Notes under the pieces: model-generated
Seen by the model: only the letters and a program-made list of their open reading frames with translations
Database searches by the model: none
What the model was told of the DNA's origin: nothing
Assembly: GCF_001522545.3 (NCBI RefSeq)
Contig: NC_031773.1
Coordinates: 45,056,786-45,120,785 of the forward strand
DNA length: 64,000 nucleotides
Direction of reading: 5' to 3'
Source: Parus major
Lineage: Eukaryota; Chordata; Aves; Passeriformes; Paridae
Position numbers and translations under genes: made by a program
Part shown: one piece after another, positions 50,027 through 60,873 of the stretch
How positions within the stretch are numbered: the first letter of the stretch is position 1
Layout: each line of letters begins with the position of its first letter

Positions 50027-51019
50027 TAGTTATACATAGACATACATATAGACTATTATACAATAGTCTGTATATAGGGGAAGAAGAAAGGGAAAATGGC
50101 TTGCTCTCTGCCTAAATGAGGATGGCAGGAAAGTTTTCAGCAATGATTTGAAAAATGTGAAATGAATTATTAGAAGATGGCTCCTCAAACTCTTTCCAGT
50201 TCTGATAATCCTTGCAGTAAGATAAGTAAGGCACAGAAAACTGAGATATTAGTCAAGTGAACAAGCATTTGAGTCACCCAGATTAGCAGAATTTATGTAA
50301 CTAGTAGAGCTGTGAGTGATTCATGTTCTTCACATGCATCTTTCTCCTTCATTTAACTGGATCTTGTTTTTTCTTTGGTGCTTTTTTTTCCCCTGGAAAA
50401 TGAGAAGCTGCATTAAGTCTGAGAAGGAGCAGTCAGAGTGAGCTTCCTTTCCTGCAGAGGCACATGTGAATTCTGCACAGCCAGGAATGTGCAGAAACCC
50501 AGCCAGGTATTGCCAGTCGATGTAGTTATCCCAGTCCTGCCAGCATGGGACAGCACTTGAGATAACAAGCTGTGCTAACAAGCATTACCCCACTGCTTCC
50601 CCCAGGCTGGGGCTAACACCTCTGCCTGTAACTACTCATGTGGTGGATGTGTAGCTGGCTTGAAGAACCTGGGGCTTGTGTCATGTGGACTGAACTGAAC
50701 TGACAGTGACCTTAAGAGTAGTCTCTTCCTCAGCTGTGCTCCTGTTGAGCTCATGAATGTCTCCCTTTTGAAAAAATTCTGTGTTGCACCATCAAATACA
50801 GAGGTATACAGAGAGAACTGCAGGGCAGTTCATAGTATCCTGGAAAGAGTGGGTGCTGAAAAGTCTTTGGAGTCCAGATTGATAATCATATATGTATTTC
50901 TTATCTTCCTTGATTGTATGAGCTGAGAAACAAGACCCTGAAGCAGCCAAAGAGCTTCACACTGCTGGAGCATGGACAGGTGCTCAGAACAGCTGGGCTG
51001 CTGCCAACACTTCTGCATC

Positions 51020-51180
51020 CACATGGAAGTTCAGCTGTGACCTTTCTGTCCAGAGACACTCTGGTGCCCAGAGAGGTTGCAAGGTCTTCAGCCACAGAGA
51101 TATTCAAGACCTCACAAAGCACTGTAGTTGTCCCTGCTTAGAGCAGGAGATTTGACCAGTGGCCTATATTATTCTATGGT
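51020..51180 (+). mobile_element. CR1 LINE 3' end, 5'-truncated
   Basis: The segment matches the well-known CR1 tail: GGTGCCCAGAGAGGTTG, then GAGATATTCAAGACC, then a 'ccctgcttagagcaggagatttgacca' block, and a final ATTATTCTATGG resembling the CR1 3' terminal ATTCTATG repeats. It is on the + strand. The 5' limit is approximate because upstream similarity fades. Confidence 0.8.
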
Positions 51181-54100
51181 GAAATTAGCAGCTTATTCAG
51201 TTTTCTCTAGGTTATTTGTATGAAAAAACTGTAAGTGTGCCTGCATTTTCTGTTTGATTAATTATCATGTTTGTGAAATTAACTGTTGGACAAAAAATAA
51301 AGTGCCTTTTTCTTTACCAAAGCAATGTTTCTCCAATAAGCCCCTAAAAGCAAACATGAATGTTTAATGGACAATTCATTAAATGTAAGTATTTTCTGCT
51401 TCAAAAAATTATTAATGAGAAATAAATCCATATTGGAAAAATATCAGCTTTATGTTTTACGCTTGGGATAAATCACAAAGGAAGCTGCCTTATAAAATGC
51501 AGTTCAATTGTGTGATGTATTTTTAATGGCCTGTGATGACAAAAGTAAAATAATGTACTTAAGAGCCCTTTCTTTGTCCCTTAGAATAGTCAAAAAGATT
51601 TGATGATGTTAACTATCAATGTATGAAGCATTAATTTTTTAATCTAAAATTTGAGCCCATAACTGATGTTTCATGTAAAGCGACGATGTGAAATACAGTT
51701 TTCATTAGTAAAAATGCATTATTCTGCCCAGAGATTTTAGCTATCTATTTCACAAGTTTATAGCAATTTTCCAGTCCAGAGGAATTAAAAGATATTTGTC
51801 AGATAAAATCCGTATTATTAGCTATTTTGTCACAGAGATCTTACCCAGATGGGTCTAAACTGTATTCATTCAGTATTTGCTGATGGAATTATCAAGAAAA
51901 GTTTTATCATTACCTCACAGTCCTATCAACCTTTTCCATTAAGATGGTCATGCTGCAGATATTTCTAATTCTTTCCTCTCGGAAGTGCAGTCCAAGCCAG
52001 AGGATATTGTTTCCATGGTTGATTTACTACATCTAAGCTACCTTACTGTAAGATCCATTCTGCGGATTTAGATGACATTTGTTGGAATTAAAGACTTCCT
52101 TCTGATGTAGTTTCTTATCTTAAAGGAATTTGTATTTCTCTACTGCAGATTGTAAGTTCATCATAGCACAGTAAATTTGCTGAGCAGTGAGATAGTATTT
52201 GCATTTTACTTCTACTCAAGTAACCTACCCTGCTCTTAAAGATGTGCTCCCACTCACACATTTTTGTCTACATAGAAGGACACTGCAAGCATTTCCCCTT
52301 GTTCTGTTCCAGAATTGAGATGATGTCAAATGCTACCAGAAATTAAGCACTGTAACAATGACACCTGCTCTGAGCTGGCTTAGACAACACATTGCTTGAA
52401 TGCTGGCAGGAAGCAGCCACCTGCCTGCATTACTAACTCCACTGGAGCAGAACCACTGCAAGAACTTTGCAAAGTAAAAAAAAATCTTTACTTCATCATC
52501 ACATTTTGTCATGAGATTTCACATAAAAATCATTCTAAATTGTAATCATATGCCTCTGTCTCCTTATACCAAGTTATTCTACATTTCACAGTCAGTGTCC
52601 TTAGGTCAAAATTGCTTTTATCAACGGCTTCTTATTTTTTACATAGGGCTATCTTTTTTATTCTTATTTTCATCCTTACTCCTTCTGCCCTACAGTTTCT
52701 TGCAAGTTAAAGGCTTCTTAATATCCTAATTAAAATGTGAACAATATATTCCCCTTTTTCACTAAACCCGTGCTTTCACTGTAAGTACATGTGTGAAAGA
52801 CATTGGTGCTGTTAGTCATTGGGTTCCTCAGAAGCATGAACGTGGAGGCTGGTGTTTGTGAGCATGCAATATTTTCTCTGAAACCAGATTGAAACCAGAT
52901 ATTGACAGTATCTAAATAATTGTCCAGTGGTAATGTATGCACTGGAAAAATCTTGGCAGAATATACCTTCTGTTTTTCCAGATCTGTGGAATTACCCACA
53001 TGAATTTACATTTACTTTGGTTTTGCCAAGGAAGAACAGTTTAATCAACTAAAATTTGCTGGGTTTTGTTTTTCCACTTAATTCACTCCACATGGCAAAT
53101 CAATCTGTGCTGTTAAGTAATTCTCAAAAACAGTGGAACATGTAGTAGTTACTATTTACTACTCTGCACTAAGACATCATGCAGAGCTAGATTGCAGAGA
53201 GAATTGTTACTAGGGGGAGTATGTTGTTTTTGTCTCCTTTTATGCTTTTCCTTGCATAATGATCTTACCAGAAATTAGTTAGATTTGCCAAAATGTAAAG
53301 AACTGTTTCTGTTCTGGCTTTTTAACTTGCCTTGTAGGATCTTCCTAAAATAGGTGACATTAATTCTATTGTTGAATCTGTTTCAAAGTCTTACTTATCT
53401 CATTTTACTTTTATGAGGAAGGCTTTTAAAGGTGAAGAGAGACTCAACCTTGAGAAATTTTCTCTTAAATGGTAGTAGGGAAAAAACCTTAATGGTAAAT
53501 CCTGACTTTTTTTCTGCCCCATTGTTTTGCATACATGAATGAAAACCTGCCTAGTAGCCTCAAGGCAAATAAACAAAGACACCGTTCGATTGGAGACGCT
53601 GTAATTTTATCTTTCTCCAAGGTTATATGCTGTGAATAGGTTTTCTCACTATCTTAACTTGTAGACTCAAGAAATGCTTGTTTCAAGGTGAGTACCTACA
53701 GCTACTTTTGTCTTAAAATTACTTGAAAATATTATTGATAATGAGCTAAAATTAGCAAGGAGGAGGAGAATGTTCAAGAGAATATTTAACAAAAGATAGT
53801 AATCTTTAGCCTTGATCCTGGAAGGCAGCCTGCAAATACAGCAAAATAGGGGCTTTTCAAGAGACAACCCATGTCAGCATAACTCTGCTTCTATTCGGAC
53901 TAGCAATGATAAGTTCAGAATGAGCAGAGTCAGGTCAATAGCAAATACATGTATTTTTAAATCCTACCATCCAAAGACATTAGAAAGCTTGCAGGAATAC
54001 ATGGGAGTTAGCAGCCAGGACTTTACCAGCAGTTAGCACCTCCCAGTGCCTGCTTTAGAAGGAGAGTGAAAACATAACCTTTACAAGCTTTCCTCTACCT

Positions 54101-54674
54101 AGCTGATGACTGTAACTCACCACAGCAGGTGTTTCTGCTTTTGGAGTTCTATAAATGCTCATAAATGGCTTTAGTCTCTTTCACTTACTACATGGTGATA
54201 CTGGAGAAGAAAATGTGGTTTTGTTTTTAAATGTGTTTGCAGTTGATTGGATTTCTTTGGGGAAATAGCAACATCTTTATAAATTTAAGGGTCAAATAGA
54301 AAGGTGGCCTTGCCAGAAGGGCAAGTCTATATGATATGTGGACCTATAGAACTGCTTGTGTACTGGGACTGGCAGCAATGATACTATACTAATGATGTTT
54401 GTCAGTGAAGCCAAAATGTATATTGACTATTTCTAACCCAGACTCTGGTCTGATCTGAATTTTACCATACAAACCTATTTTGAAGATCAGCTCAATTAAA
54501 CTAAATATACCTTGCTACTGCTTCTCAATGAGAATAACAATTAAATACAGTTCTTGTGATAAATAAGGGTGTTTTTAAAGGAAAACAAGTCTGTAAAGTG
54601 GTAGTTTTAAGCTAACATTTGTCTATGGAAGAGAGCAGTTCTTCCACAGAAAATATTCTTTTCTCCAGCCAGTT

Positions 54675-54830
54675 TCAGTCAGTGGGTTGCCCAAAAGCAG
54701 TGAAATCTCTGCCTGGAGAGATATTCAGTACTCAATGAGACAAGCTCCTGTCCGAGCAGGCTGATCTAAGTTAGCCGTGCTTTAGCCAGAGGCTTAGCCT
54801 AGATGAACCCTTCCACCCTAGATGAATCTA
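54675..54830 (+). mobile_element. CR1 LINE 3' end, 5'-truncated
   Basis: The same CR1 landmarks occur in order: GTTGCCCAAAAGCAGTG, GGAGAGATATTCAGTACTCA, GAGCAGGCTGATCTAAGTTA, and a 'gcttagcctagatgaacc' block matching the 'ggacta-gatgacc' part. The terminal ATTCTATG repeats are not clear. It is more diverged than the copy near 51.1 kb. Confidence 0.75.
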
Positions 54831-56594
54831 CAGTTGTCTGACTCTGGTAAGTCTCTTGTCACCCTGGCTTTACGCTGCTCTGAAGGACGCCGAGAATGTT
54901 TGTTAGTGACCAGAAGAAAATCAGGTTTTTTATGGACATTCCTCCTCAATAAATTCATTCAAAACAACCAATTTATTTGAACATTGGTGGCCTGAAGTTT
55001 ATTGGATGGTGATAACTGTAGCCACTGGTGCTACAGATAAATTCCAAACATTTTTTTCCATTTCTGTGTTTGCTAAGTGTTTAATCTCATTGGTCTGCCC
55101 CCTTAATTGCTCTGTTTTTCTTTCTTCATCATCTGGACATCACTTCATAGCAGCTTCCTCATGTCAACAGTTGTCTTATTTAAGTTTCCAAGGGGAATAA
55201 CGTTACATTGATTTTTGTTTGCATGTTCCCATAATGTGAAATTGAGTTTACTTCTCCAAACCATTTAACGAGCCAGCCCTTGAAAGTCAATGACAGCAGA
55301 TTAATGTTCCTCTATTCTCAGTTGAGACATTTATAAGATGAACAATACTGAGTCTAAATACTAATTTAACCAAGAGAGTTCAGGAGATTCCATTCACTAA
55401 AGTATTTTTGTAATAAAGACGGTCTTCATTATATTATTTTTCCAGATATTTGGTTAGCTATTTACTCCTTAGATTATATGAGTGTGACATCTCATTCAAT
55501 TTGTCCTCCATCTGGGTTTGTTATTCTCTTTCCAGTCTTATTTTTTCCAGCCTTGCTTATCTCAGCCTTGCTTAGTGCTTTCCTTTATGAACACTGACCC
55601 AAGAGAAATGGATTTTTATATTAATAATTTAGCATTTTGGTTTCTTTTTTTTCTGAATATAAGTGAACCTGCTAAGTGTATTTTGATTAGATTTTCTGTT
55701 GGTTAGGTCTTCTGTTGGCAAAGCTGATTGACATTTTGAAAAAATTTTGATATGCCAGCATTGCAAGATACAGAGTAAAAAATATCCTTTAAACATCTGT
55801 ATTGTGATAGCTATTTGAAAGGTTTTCATGTTTCTGCATGAAAACATGTAACACATAAGATACCAAATTTAGATAGTGTTCACTTGTGAAACAGCATCTT
55901 CACAAGTCATGTTTGGCTCCCACATCTAGTATGGCTTAAATTACACTATGCCGGAAAATACCTATAAATGTCCTGTTTATCAGCCATCACTAAGTTTAGA
56001 AGCTGTTTTTAATAAATTTCCTCCATTTCTCAGTTTTTATTGGTGTGGCAGTACTGCAGTTTCTTTCTGTATCTTAGATGGTTCTTTGGAGTTTTGGTGG
56101 ATTTTGTTCTGTTTTGTTTTTTAATCCAAGCTGTTAATGACAAAAATTGTCAATCCACTGCTGACTTAACCTCAGCTTTGAGAGAGCAGTTTGCAGAGAT
56201 TTTTAGAGTGGCAGAATTTAGTTTTGGTTTTGTGGCATCTCCTTGCTAGATTCTCATGGGAAAATAAAAGCTAATTTATGAAATGTACCTATAAAGAAAA
56301 ACATAATTAAAACCTGATTTAGAATCCATAAAAGTCAGGGAAAGAGTGCAAGTGAATTCATTGTCTCTGAAGTAAGTCTCTTGGGGGCATTTTGTTGTTG
56401 TTGTATCATTTTGTATTGAAATATTTTTCAGAAATTCATCAGCAAAGATAGAAGTTTTTCTGCACGTTTTAGCACCAGAAAGTCACTCATTCCTTTGTAT
56501 GTTAAATCCATATTTGCACCCCAGTAATATTTTGAGTACAAATATTTCTCTGTGTCAAGAAATATTATATTTGTTTATAAAATGTTAAGTCTAT

Positions 56595-56690
56595 CATGAC
56601 TGGGTTGGGATTTGGGGTTGGGTGGGTTTGGGGCTTTTTTTTTCCTTTTGTTTTGGTTGCTTTTTTGTTTGCTTGTTTGTTGGAGTTTTT
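56595..56690. repeat. G/T-rich low-complexity block
   Basis: The stretch consists of GGGTTGGG, TTTGGGG and TTTGTTTGCTTG words. It resembles the complement of the A/C-rich block near 18.7 kb. No element body is evident. Confidence 0.75.
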
Positions 56691-57646
56691 GATGTGCGAA
56701 AAAGTCATATATATGTTTCTTAAATGCTGGAGTTTTTATTTCTATCATGTCACAAACTAGTAATAGTGTTTTAACTACTCTAAGAACATGGACATGCAAA
56801 TTCAATAATTTCAGCCTCTATCAGGACAGTGGAGGGAGAGTGTAAAAAGTGTAAATGTCAACCTCCCACCCATATAGTCACAGTAGTTTCCAGTAAACAA
56901 TACTAGATTTAAGAACCCCTAGTAAGTTGTGTCAACCAAGAAACATTGAATATAGGACAACGTTTAAAAAGCTGGGAAATCATCCCCAAAGATAACTAAC
57001 AATTTTCTTGCCTAGTTTTATGTCATCTTAATTTCCTTTTCTCATACTAAGTACATCTTTACATATTTCTTGGAATGCCATCCACTTGATTGTCTAAAGT
57101 TGTGTTGTATGTATCTTCATGAAAATTTAATTAATATTCATTAGAATTTGAACATTTCATCTTCCAGTATTATCATGTGGCTCTCTGTGTTTTCACATCA
57201 GCTTCCACTAAACCTGCTGTAGGCTGTAGCTTTCTTGTAGAGCACTGTGTGTCCTCCTGAGTGCAAACAGAGCTAAATTCCTCCTCTTCTCTTTGCTGCA
57301 CATCCTCTGGTCTTTGCCAGACAGCTTTCTGTTAGGGAGCAGCCATGCTGATGTGCATGCCCTGCATAAAGTTCTCTTCATGTTGTGTAGACTCAGATAA
57401 CCCATAGGTGCACCAGTCTGCCCTCCATGCCCTCTTTTCCATGCAAAGGAGGGACACATGCTGGCCAGAAGGGAGTCACAGCATGGCTTTCAGGACAGCA
57501 GAAGAAAAATGAGTTGACAAAATACTGATACAACATTTCAAGAAGAATAAGGAATTGTGGAGGGACACATTGACCTCTGACTATGGTTTCTTTGTTTTTC
57601 ACTTGAGAAAGTAAGCTCTGGTGGCTGTTTTGTTTCTCTTTTGCAG

Positions 57647-57747
57647 TCATCCCTAACAAACAGTGACATCATCTTTGTGAAACTGCATGCCCCTTGGGAG
57701 GTCCTGGGCAAATATGCTGAACTAATGAATGTAAGAATGCCTTTCAG
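57647..57747 (+). CDS. ANO4: ANO4 coding exon 5 (dimerisation domain)
   Basis: The exon is 101 nt: 33 codons plus two bases, with acceptor TTCTCTTTTGCAG and donor CTTTCAG|GTAGGT. It encodes SSLTNSDIIFVKLHAPWEVL followed by GKYAELMNVRMPF, holding the family signature F-V-K-[LI]-H-A-P-W seen across anoctamins at this point of the N-terminal domain. It enters in phase 0 after exon 4 and leaves two bases (AG) that pair with G of exon 6 to encode Arg. It differs from the human ANO4 I recall at only a few positions. Confidence 0.95.
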
Positions 57748-60700
57748 GTAGGTGTAGTTGTATTTTGTCTCAACATCCAAAGCCACACTGAACTGTAAAG
57801 TTAATGTGATAATAACACCAAAATGCCTATAGAAAAGCTCTTCTATAAGATTCCACACACCCTTAGAAAATATAAATGGAGTTCCTTAGATACCACATGC
57901 ATTGCTGTTTCTTGTTAAAGCCTACAATTTCAGTACAATACTGGTTTGAGATTAAGATGGGCTGTAGCAGTGCAGCTGTTTTCATGGGGTATTCTGTCCT
58001 TAGGCCCTTTAACCCCTTCAATGCTGGAGCCCCCTGCATACTTGTGCGGTGCTGTTTTTTAAATGGACATTTCATTGAAATCAATGGGAGGTCGAGAAGA
58101 TCCAGGTACGTAAGGCAGCACAGAAAGTGCATGTCTGTTTGACGTATCTGGTATGCACCTGTAAATTGCTTGTGTAGTATGTAATTAGTATCCCATAAAT
58201 AAGTATAAATAAGTATCTCATCTAATAGGAAAACAATTTAAGCTATAAATGCTTTTTTCTGTGGAGAAAATAGAGAACTTATACTAAACGCTACTGATAA
58301 CCAGATTAATTCCACATTGAAATTCAGGTAATTTTTATACTTTATTAAATACTATTTGCATGCTAGGCTATGAAATTTTCTACGTAAAATATTGCTTTTA
58401 CTCTTCTGGTTATCAGAACTTTTAAAGTAGCACAAAGACTTTCACTGGAACTGACCACAGCCCATGAACTGAGAGGCCTTGATTCTTCTTTCAATTAGCA
58501 GGGTTTGCAATATAAAGCTCCATTGATTTTAATGTAACTACTCCTGAACAAGAAAAGAATGAGACACAGAATTTGTAACTAGTGGGCTGGTGCCTTTGTA
58601 GGATTCCTTCTCTTTTTTCTTACATAAGTATGAAAAATGTCTCTGGGTATGAGAGACCCTATAGTGGTGGAGAACTCATAAGGAAAAATGGATATGTATG
58701 AAGGACAAAATTGCAGGCTTGTTTTGTATTTATTTTGTTTTCATTTTCACAGCAACTCTTCAACTGTTCTTTCTTATGCTTTAATTGCTAAAGAGAAAAT
58801 TCTAAAAGTAATCACAAGTCATTGCAGCAAAGTAATATTCTTTTTTTATAAGTGTTCTAGCCATAGAAACAATGGATTAGGCCAAAAGTGTGCCTTCTTT
58901 GACTTCTGTGGCATTCCTTGAGATGGGCCAGCTCTGGCAATACAGTGCAGTCTCATGATTCAGAAATACACCAGAAACTCTGAATTTAGTCATGGAGCAC
59001 CTTGTTCTTTCCTGATCCCTCAGAAGATAGCGAAGTAGGTGTCATACAGATTATATAGTAAGCTTTGAAAATACTGAGGTTTTCTTGACCTGCTTCAGGA
59101 TCATGGCTTCATTCTTTCCACATCCACAGAGAGAGAATTACTACAGCATTGTTAAGAGGAAATCATGACAATTCACCAGTGACTGCTGGGCAGGCTCTTC
59201 AATTTTATCTTAAAAACAACAATACAGTTTACCATTTCAAAAAAATTTTGCAGAATGTCCACAAGTCTGGATGGTGTGTTTCCAGATGCCTTTTTCTAAG
59301 CCCTTGTTTTAAGAGCTGATGATTGCTTATTGCTCCTGATTATTCAGGCTGGAATTGTGCAAGGTCCATGCATGACTGAAAGAAATCCTTGTTGTTTCAA
59401 AGAGGGAGCGAAAAAGTGGTGGATACCTCTGAATATTGGAAGCAAAATCAAGAAGTGGATGGCATCTTCAAAAACACTTAGCTTTGACCTTTCTCTGCTC
59501 CTATTGAGTAGAGCAAGATAAAAATCACTTTCCAAAGAAGGCTGGCCAATATAAAATAGTTTAAAAAATTTTACTTCACCAGCACTATATGGACTCTGAA
59601 AACAAAAATGTCCAAAGGTTCTGAAAATTAACCTGGAATACTAACCAGTTTTTTTATCATTTATAAAGCATTAGTGCTGTCTTATTTTAGAGGACTTGCT
59701 TCCAAGGCACTAACAGCATTCCTACACTACATCTGCTACAATATTTAGAATATGAGTGGTGTAAGCCTTCATTTTCCAGAAGTGGTACAGTTCACAATGG
59801 AACTTCTCAGAATACACAGAAACCCCCTAGATTTAGCAATGACCTTCAGTGGATGACCAAGTCAGCCTCTGGAGGAGGAAATCAGAGTTTGCTAAGGCAC
59901 CCACATCTTCCAGAAAGGAGTATGAGTCCCAAATCCATAGTCAAAACCCCTCAGATTTTCTTAACTCTCATGAAGATGCGATCTCTGTGCTGAAGGCAAA
60001 GTGTCAAACCGTGACAGCTGTGGTATGATAGGCATCTATGAGAAGAACAAGAGCTGCCAGCAGGGGAGTGGCACAGGAGGTGGACTCTCTGTCCTGGATC
60101 TACACATGATGGTTAGGGGCTGCTCTGCGCTGCAGGGCTGGGCAGGAGGCAGGCTGGGAGTGGGTTCAGCATGTGTCTGCTCGTGTCCCCTTGTCTGCTC
60201 ACTTGCTCATTTGCTCTCACACAGCTTATTGCACTGACAGCAGAAACCAGCCTGTCTGAGGGGCAGAGGGAGCGGCTGCACACCTGGCGGGGTGCTGAGC
60301 ACATGTGCATTTGCTTGTGTAGCCTATATTCTGTTTCAAGGGATGTTATCCCAACACAGTCACCGACCCTGCTTGGTACTGCATGTGTTACAGCATATTG
60401 CAGCACAAGGTACAGCTTTCCTGGCTTTTCTAAGTGATTCCCCCTTGTGTTTCACCAAACACCGCTCTAGTAAGTCATCACTAGTAGACGTCATATAATT
60501 TATCCATATTTTCATCAGTCCTATAGAATTCCTGCAACAGTTTATGAAATCTGAAATAGAAACATCTTTGGATCCCCATCTTTCACACGTGACAAATAGC
60601 AGAAAAGGAGGAAACAATGGGAAAATGATGACCTGGCAATTCGAGTGCCACCAGTGTCTGTGTGGCTTCCTGTGACAATTCTGTTAATCTCTCTTTTAGT

Positions 60701-60818
60701 CTCTTCCTCCACCTCTTACAGGCTTCTGTCTTCAATCTCCTTTCCTTCCTTGCTAGTTCATACTGTAACTGACGATGGGTTTTCTTCTCGACTGGCTTCA
60801 TTTTTGCTGTTCTTCCAG
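57748..60818 (+). other. ANO4: ANO4 intron 5
   Basis: About 3.1 kb. A moderately GC-rich, CpG-containing patch occurs at about 60040-60330. The last 200 bp before exon 6 form an unusually long pyrimidine-rich tract, whose complement gives a Lys/Arg/Glu-rich open frame (annotated separately). I see nothing else. Confidence 0.75.
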
Positions 60819-60873
60819 GAGAAAAATCTATTACCTGCATCGCCGATACAAGTTCATGAATAGGTGAGTACAA
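60633..60873 (-). other. Antisense open frame overlapping ANO4 exon 6, unrecognised
   Basis: On the minus strand a frame runs from 60873. It includes an ATG at about 60804 followed by MKPVEKKTHRQLQYELARKE and a strongly helical, basic run (KRWRKRLKERLTELSQEATQ). It reaches a donor-like CCAG|GTCATC at 60633/60632, leaving phase 1, which fits the phase-1 entry of the candidate antisense exon at 30759-30992. Against it, the donor is weak at positions +3 to +6, no good acceptor or promoter is seen upstream, and the + strand here is the pyrimidine tract before an ANO4 exon, which biases the complement to Lys/Arg/Glu codons. CpGs within codons (CGT, GTC-GAG, CTC-GAA) mildly favour a real frame. Confidence 0.25.
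60819..60863 (+). CDS. ANO4: ANO4 coding exon 6
   Basis: A 45-nt exon with acceptor GTTCTTCCAG and donor AATAG|GTGAGT. It completes the Arg codon begun in exon 5, encodes RKIYYLHRRYKFMN and leaves two bases (AG). The peptide matches the human ANO4 segment RRKIYYLPRRYKFM that I recall, with His in place of Pro, and closes the visible part of the dimerisation domain. The following exon (expected to start near the ..KQISRF.. segment) is not found before 64000, so the gene runs off the window. Confidence 0.93.
   Translation, partial: EKNLLPASPIQVHE

Larger units (their letters stand above)
33446..57646 (+). other. ANO4: ANO4 intron 4 (24.2 kb)
   Basis: This is the longest intron in the window. 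It holds an old antisense CR1 end near 33625-33705, a CpG-enriched patch at about 35730-36000, AT-rich simple sequence at 36240-36370 and a 26-bp palindrome at 36535-36560. Further on are a solo LTR at 39905-40949, octamer-type motifs at 45419-45432, a hairpin at 49987-50026, CR1 ends near 51020-51180 and 54675-54830, and a G/T-rich block at 56595-56690. The remainder is AT-rich sequence in which I see no exon. Confidence 0.8.

Noticed and set aside
57208..58132. Several overlapping minus-strand frames around ANO4 exon 5
   Set aside because: They overlap each other and the ANO4 exon, have unlike compositions and show no chained phases. Best read as chance frames.
30759..60873. Possible relation of the antisense candidates to the meiotic protein MEI4
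   Set aside because: The basic N-terminal helix and Leu-rich later segment loosely resemble the layout of MEI4. There is no firm residue match, however, and MEI4 lies in a different chromosomal neighbourhood in human (chromosome 6, not the ANO4 region of 12q).
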